A stretch of DNA of 33,320 bases, taken from assembly GCA_004377365.1 (NCBI GenBank), contig SOHZ01000512.1, positions 1-33,320 on the forward strand, written 5' to 3'. Every line of letters starts with the position of its first letter. The stretch's first letter is position 1. The translations under genes were made by a program, and so were the position numbers. The notes beneath the pieces are model-generated. The model was given only the letters and a program-made list of their open reading frames with translations, searched no databases and had not been told where the DNA came from. This DNA comes from Anaerolineales bacterium. Lineage in GTDB: Bacteria; Chloroflexota; Anaerolineae; E26-bin7. This document shows, one piece after another, positions 32,336 to 33,320 of this stretch.

Positions 32336-32381
32336 CCCATTTGAAATGCATCCGATCATATTTAGCTAGCGGAGGAGTGGC

Positions 32382-33242
32382 ATGATCGTCTATCTCAACG
32401 GCCAGTACATCCCTCGCCAGCGAGCCTCTATTGACGTGGATGACCGGGGCTTCCTTTTCGCCGACGGCATCTACGAAGTGGTCCACAGCTACGAGGGCCA
32501 TCTATTCCAGATGGACGCGCATCTGCAGCGCATGGAGCATGGCCTGTGCTCTCTGTATATCGCCATAGACGATGTGCAGGGGATTCGAGAGGTGGCAGAG
32601 CGGCTGATCGTGGAAAACAGTCTCACCAGCGGCGAGGCGACTGTGTACGTCCAAATCACGCGCGGCTCGGCACCCCGTACCCACGGCTTTCCGCCGGCCG
32701 GCACGCCACCAACTGTCTACGCGGCGGCCAAACAGTACATACCCCAGCGAGACCGGGCAAAGGAGGGGATCGCAGCCATTCTGGTTCCCGATACACGCTG
32801 GGCGCGTTGTGATATCAAAAGCGTGGCTCTTTTGCCCAACGTGCTGGCGCGCCAGCGGGCCATTGAGGCCGGAGTGGCCGATGCGGTCTTTGTGCGTGAC
32901 GGTGTGGTGCTGGAGGGGACGTCTAGCAACTTTTTCGGGGTCTTTAACGGCGAGGTGGTCACAGCGCCAAAGACCAACTACATCCTGCCGGGGATCACGC
33001 GCGACGTGGTGATCGGACTCTGTTCCGAAATCGGTGTGCCGGTCCACGAGACACCGATCCTCGAGCATCAGCTTGGCGAGGCCGAGGAGTTGTTCCTTGC
33101 CAGCACCATTGTGGAGATCAGGCCCATTGTCCGGCTGAACGATCATCCTGTGGGCACTGGCACCCCTGGCCCTGTGACGCGCCGGATCCAACGAGCCTTC
33201 CGTGACCTTGTCTCGGATCTCAAAAGTAGCACATCTGTCTAA
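32382..33242 (+). CDS. dat: D-amino-acid aminotransferase-like, class IV aminotransferase
   Basis: 286 residues, CGGAGGAG before the ATG. It is a fold-type IV PLP enzyme with the N-terminal pattern YLNGQYIPRQRASIDVDDRGFLFADGIYEVV. The PLP lysine is K146 in CDIKSVALLPNVLA. EGTSSNFFGV and PGITRDVV are the other conserved contacts. The length and the start pattern fit D-alanine/D-glutamate transaminase, which supplies D-amino acids for peptidoglycan. A branched-chain aminotransferase or aminodeoxychorismate lyase role is less likely but possible. It is preceded by a nested palindrome and probably has its own start of transcription, not identified. Confidence 0.85.
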   Translation: MIVYLNGQYIPRQRASIDVDDRGFLFADGIYEVVHSYEGHLFQMDAHLQRMEHGLCSLYIAIDDVQGIREVAERLIVENSLTSGEATVYVQITRGSAPRTHGFPPAGTPPTVYAAAKQYIPQRDRAKEGIAAILVPDTRWARCDIKSVALLPNVLARQRAIEAGVADAVFVRDGVVLEGTSSNFFGVFNGEVVTAPKTNYILPGITRDVVIGLCSEIGVPVHETPILEHQLGEAEELFLASTIVEIRPIVRLNDHPVGTGTPGPVTRRIQRAFRDLVSDLKSSTSV

Positions 33243-33265
33243 CGTGGCAGTTCTAAAGTCCCAGG

Positions 33266-33320
33266 GTAACTACTCACCCTGTCATTGCGAGGAACGAAGT
33301 GACGAAGCAATCTCATTGTC
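33266..33320. repeat. REP-like element at window end, inverted copy of 25542-25567
   Basis: The first 26 bases (33266-33291) are the exact reverse complement of 25542-25567. The following bases (GAACGAAGTGACGAAGCAATC) are the variable arm of the same repeat family, and the window stops inside it. No gene is seen after 33242. Confidence 0.75.

Overview
The window most likely comes from a member of the Chloroflexota, probably close to Anaerolineae. This is inferred from protein style, not from a marker gene. The clues are secreted proteins with Thr/Pro-rich linkers, PD40 and FG-GAP repeats, a short C-terminal FLPIITKNY-type tail, a sortase, two ArsB/NhaD-like permeases fused to an extracytoplasmic domain, and many short REP-like intergenic repeats. 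Every convincing gene is on the + strand. No rRNA, tRNA, CRISPR array, transposase or integrase was seen.

Region 1 (about 80-13972) is one long, tightly packed gene run with ATGA stop/start overlaps. It holds a family-2 glycosyltransferase, a radical SAM/SPASM enzyme, an NAD-dependent sugar epimerase/dehydratase-like protein, a polysaccharide-deacetylase-like protein, a second glycosyltransferase, a UbiA-type prenyltransferase, a geranylgeranyl-reductase-like flavoprotein, a PEP-utilising/rifampicin-phosphotransferase-like protein without its ATP-grasp domain, a Wzx-type flippase, a B12-binding radical SAM enzyme and a DPM1/GtrB-like glycosyltransferase. It looks like a pathway for a membrane-anchored, prenyl-modified glycoconjugate. 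Region 2 (13934-18872) has a secreted FG-GAP repeat protein, a GT4 glycosyltransferase and a polyprenyl-phosphate sugar-1-phosphate transferase (priming enzyme). Both regions start with the same regulatory layout: four direct repeats of consensus TTCTAACC, spaced exactly 11 bp, with a -10 box nine bases downstream. This is the geometry of PhoB/OmpR-family operators and suggests that the two units are co-regulated.

Region 3 (18873-25372) is a cell-envelope segment. It carries a promoter-driven lipoprotein-like DNRLRE/PD40 protein, a 60-bp tandem repeat, a small Mth938-like protein, a heptose-phosphate-type nucleotidyltransferase with a 12-bp palindrome across its -10 box, a MurJ flippase, a sortase with its own promoter inside the end of murJ, and a small basic single-pass membrane protein.

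Region 4 (25568-33265) lies between two inverted copies of a 26-bp REP-like sequence. It contains three successive transporter + universal-stress-protein pairs (ArsB/NhaD-like + USP, CPA1 antiporter + USP, ArsB/NhaD-like + USP) followed by a D-amino-acid-aminotransferase-like gene. Repeat-type intergenic elements are frequent from about 18.9 kb onward and essentially absent from the first 18 kb.
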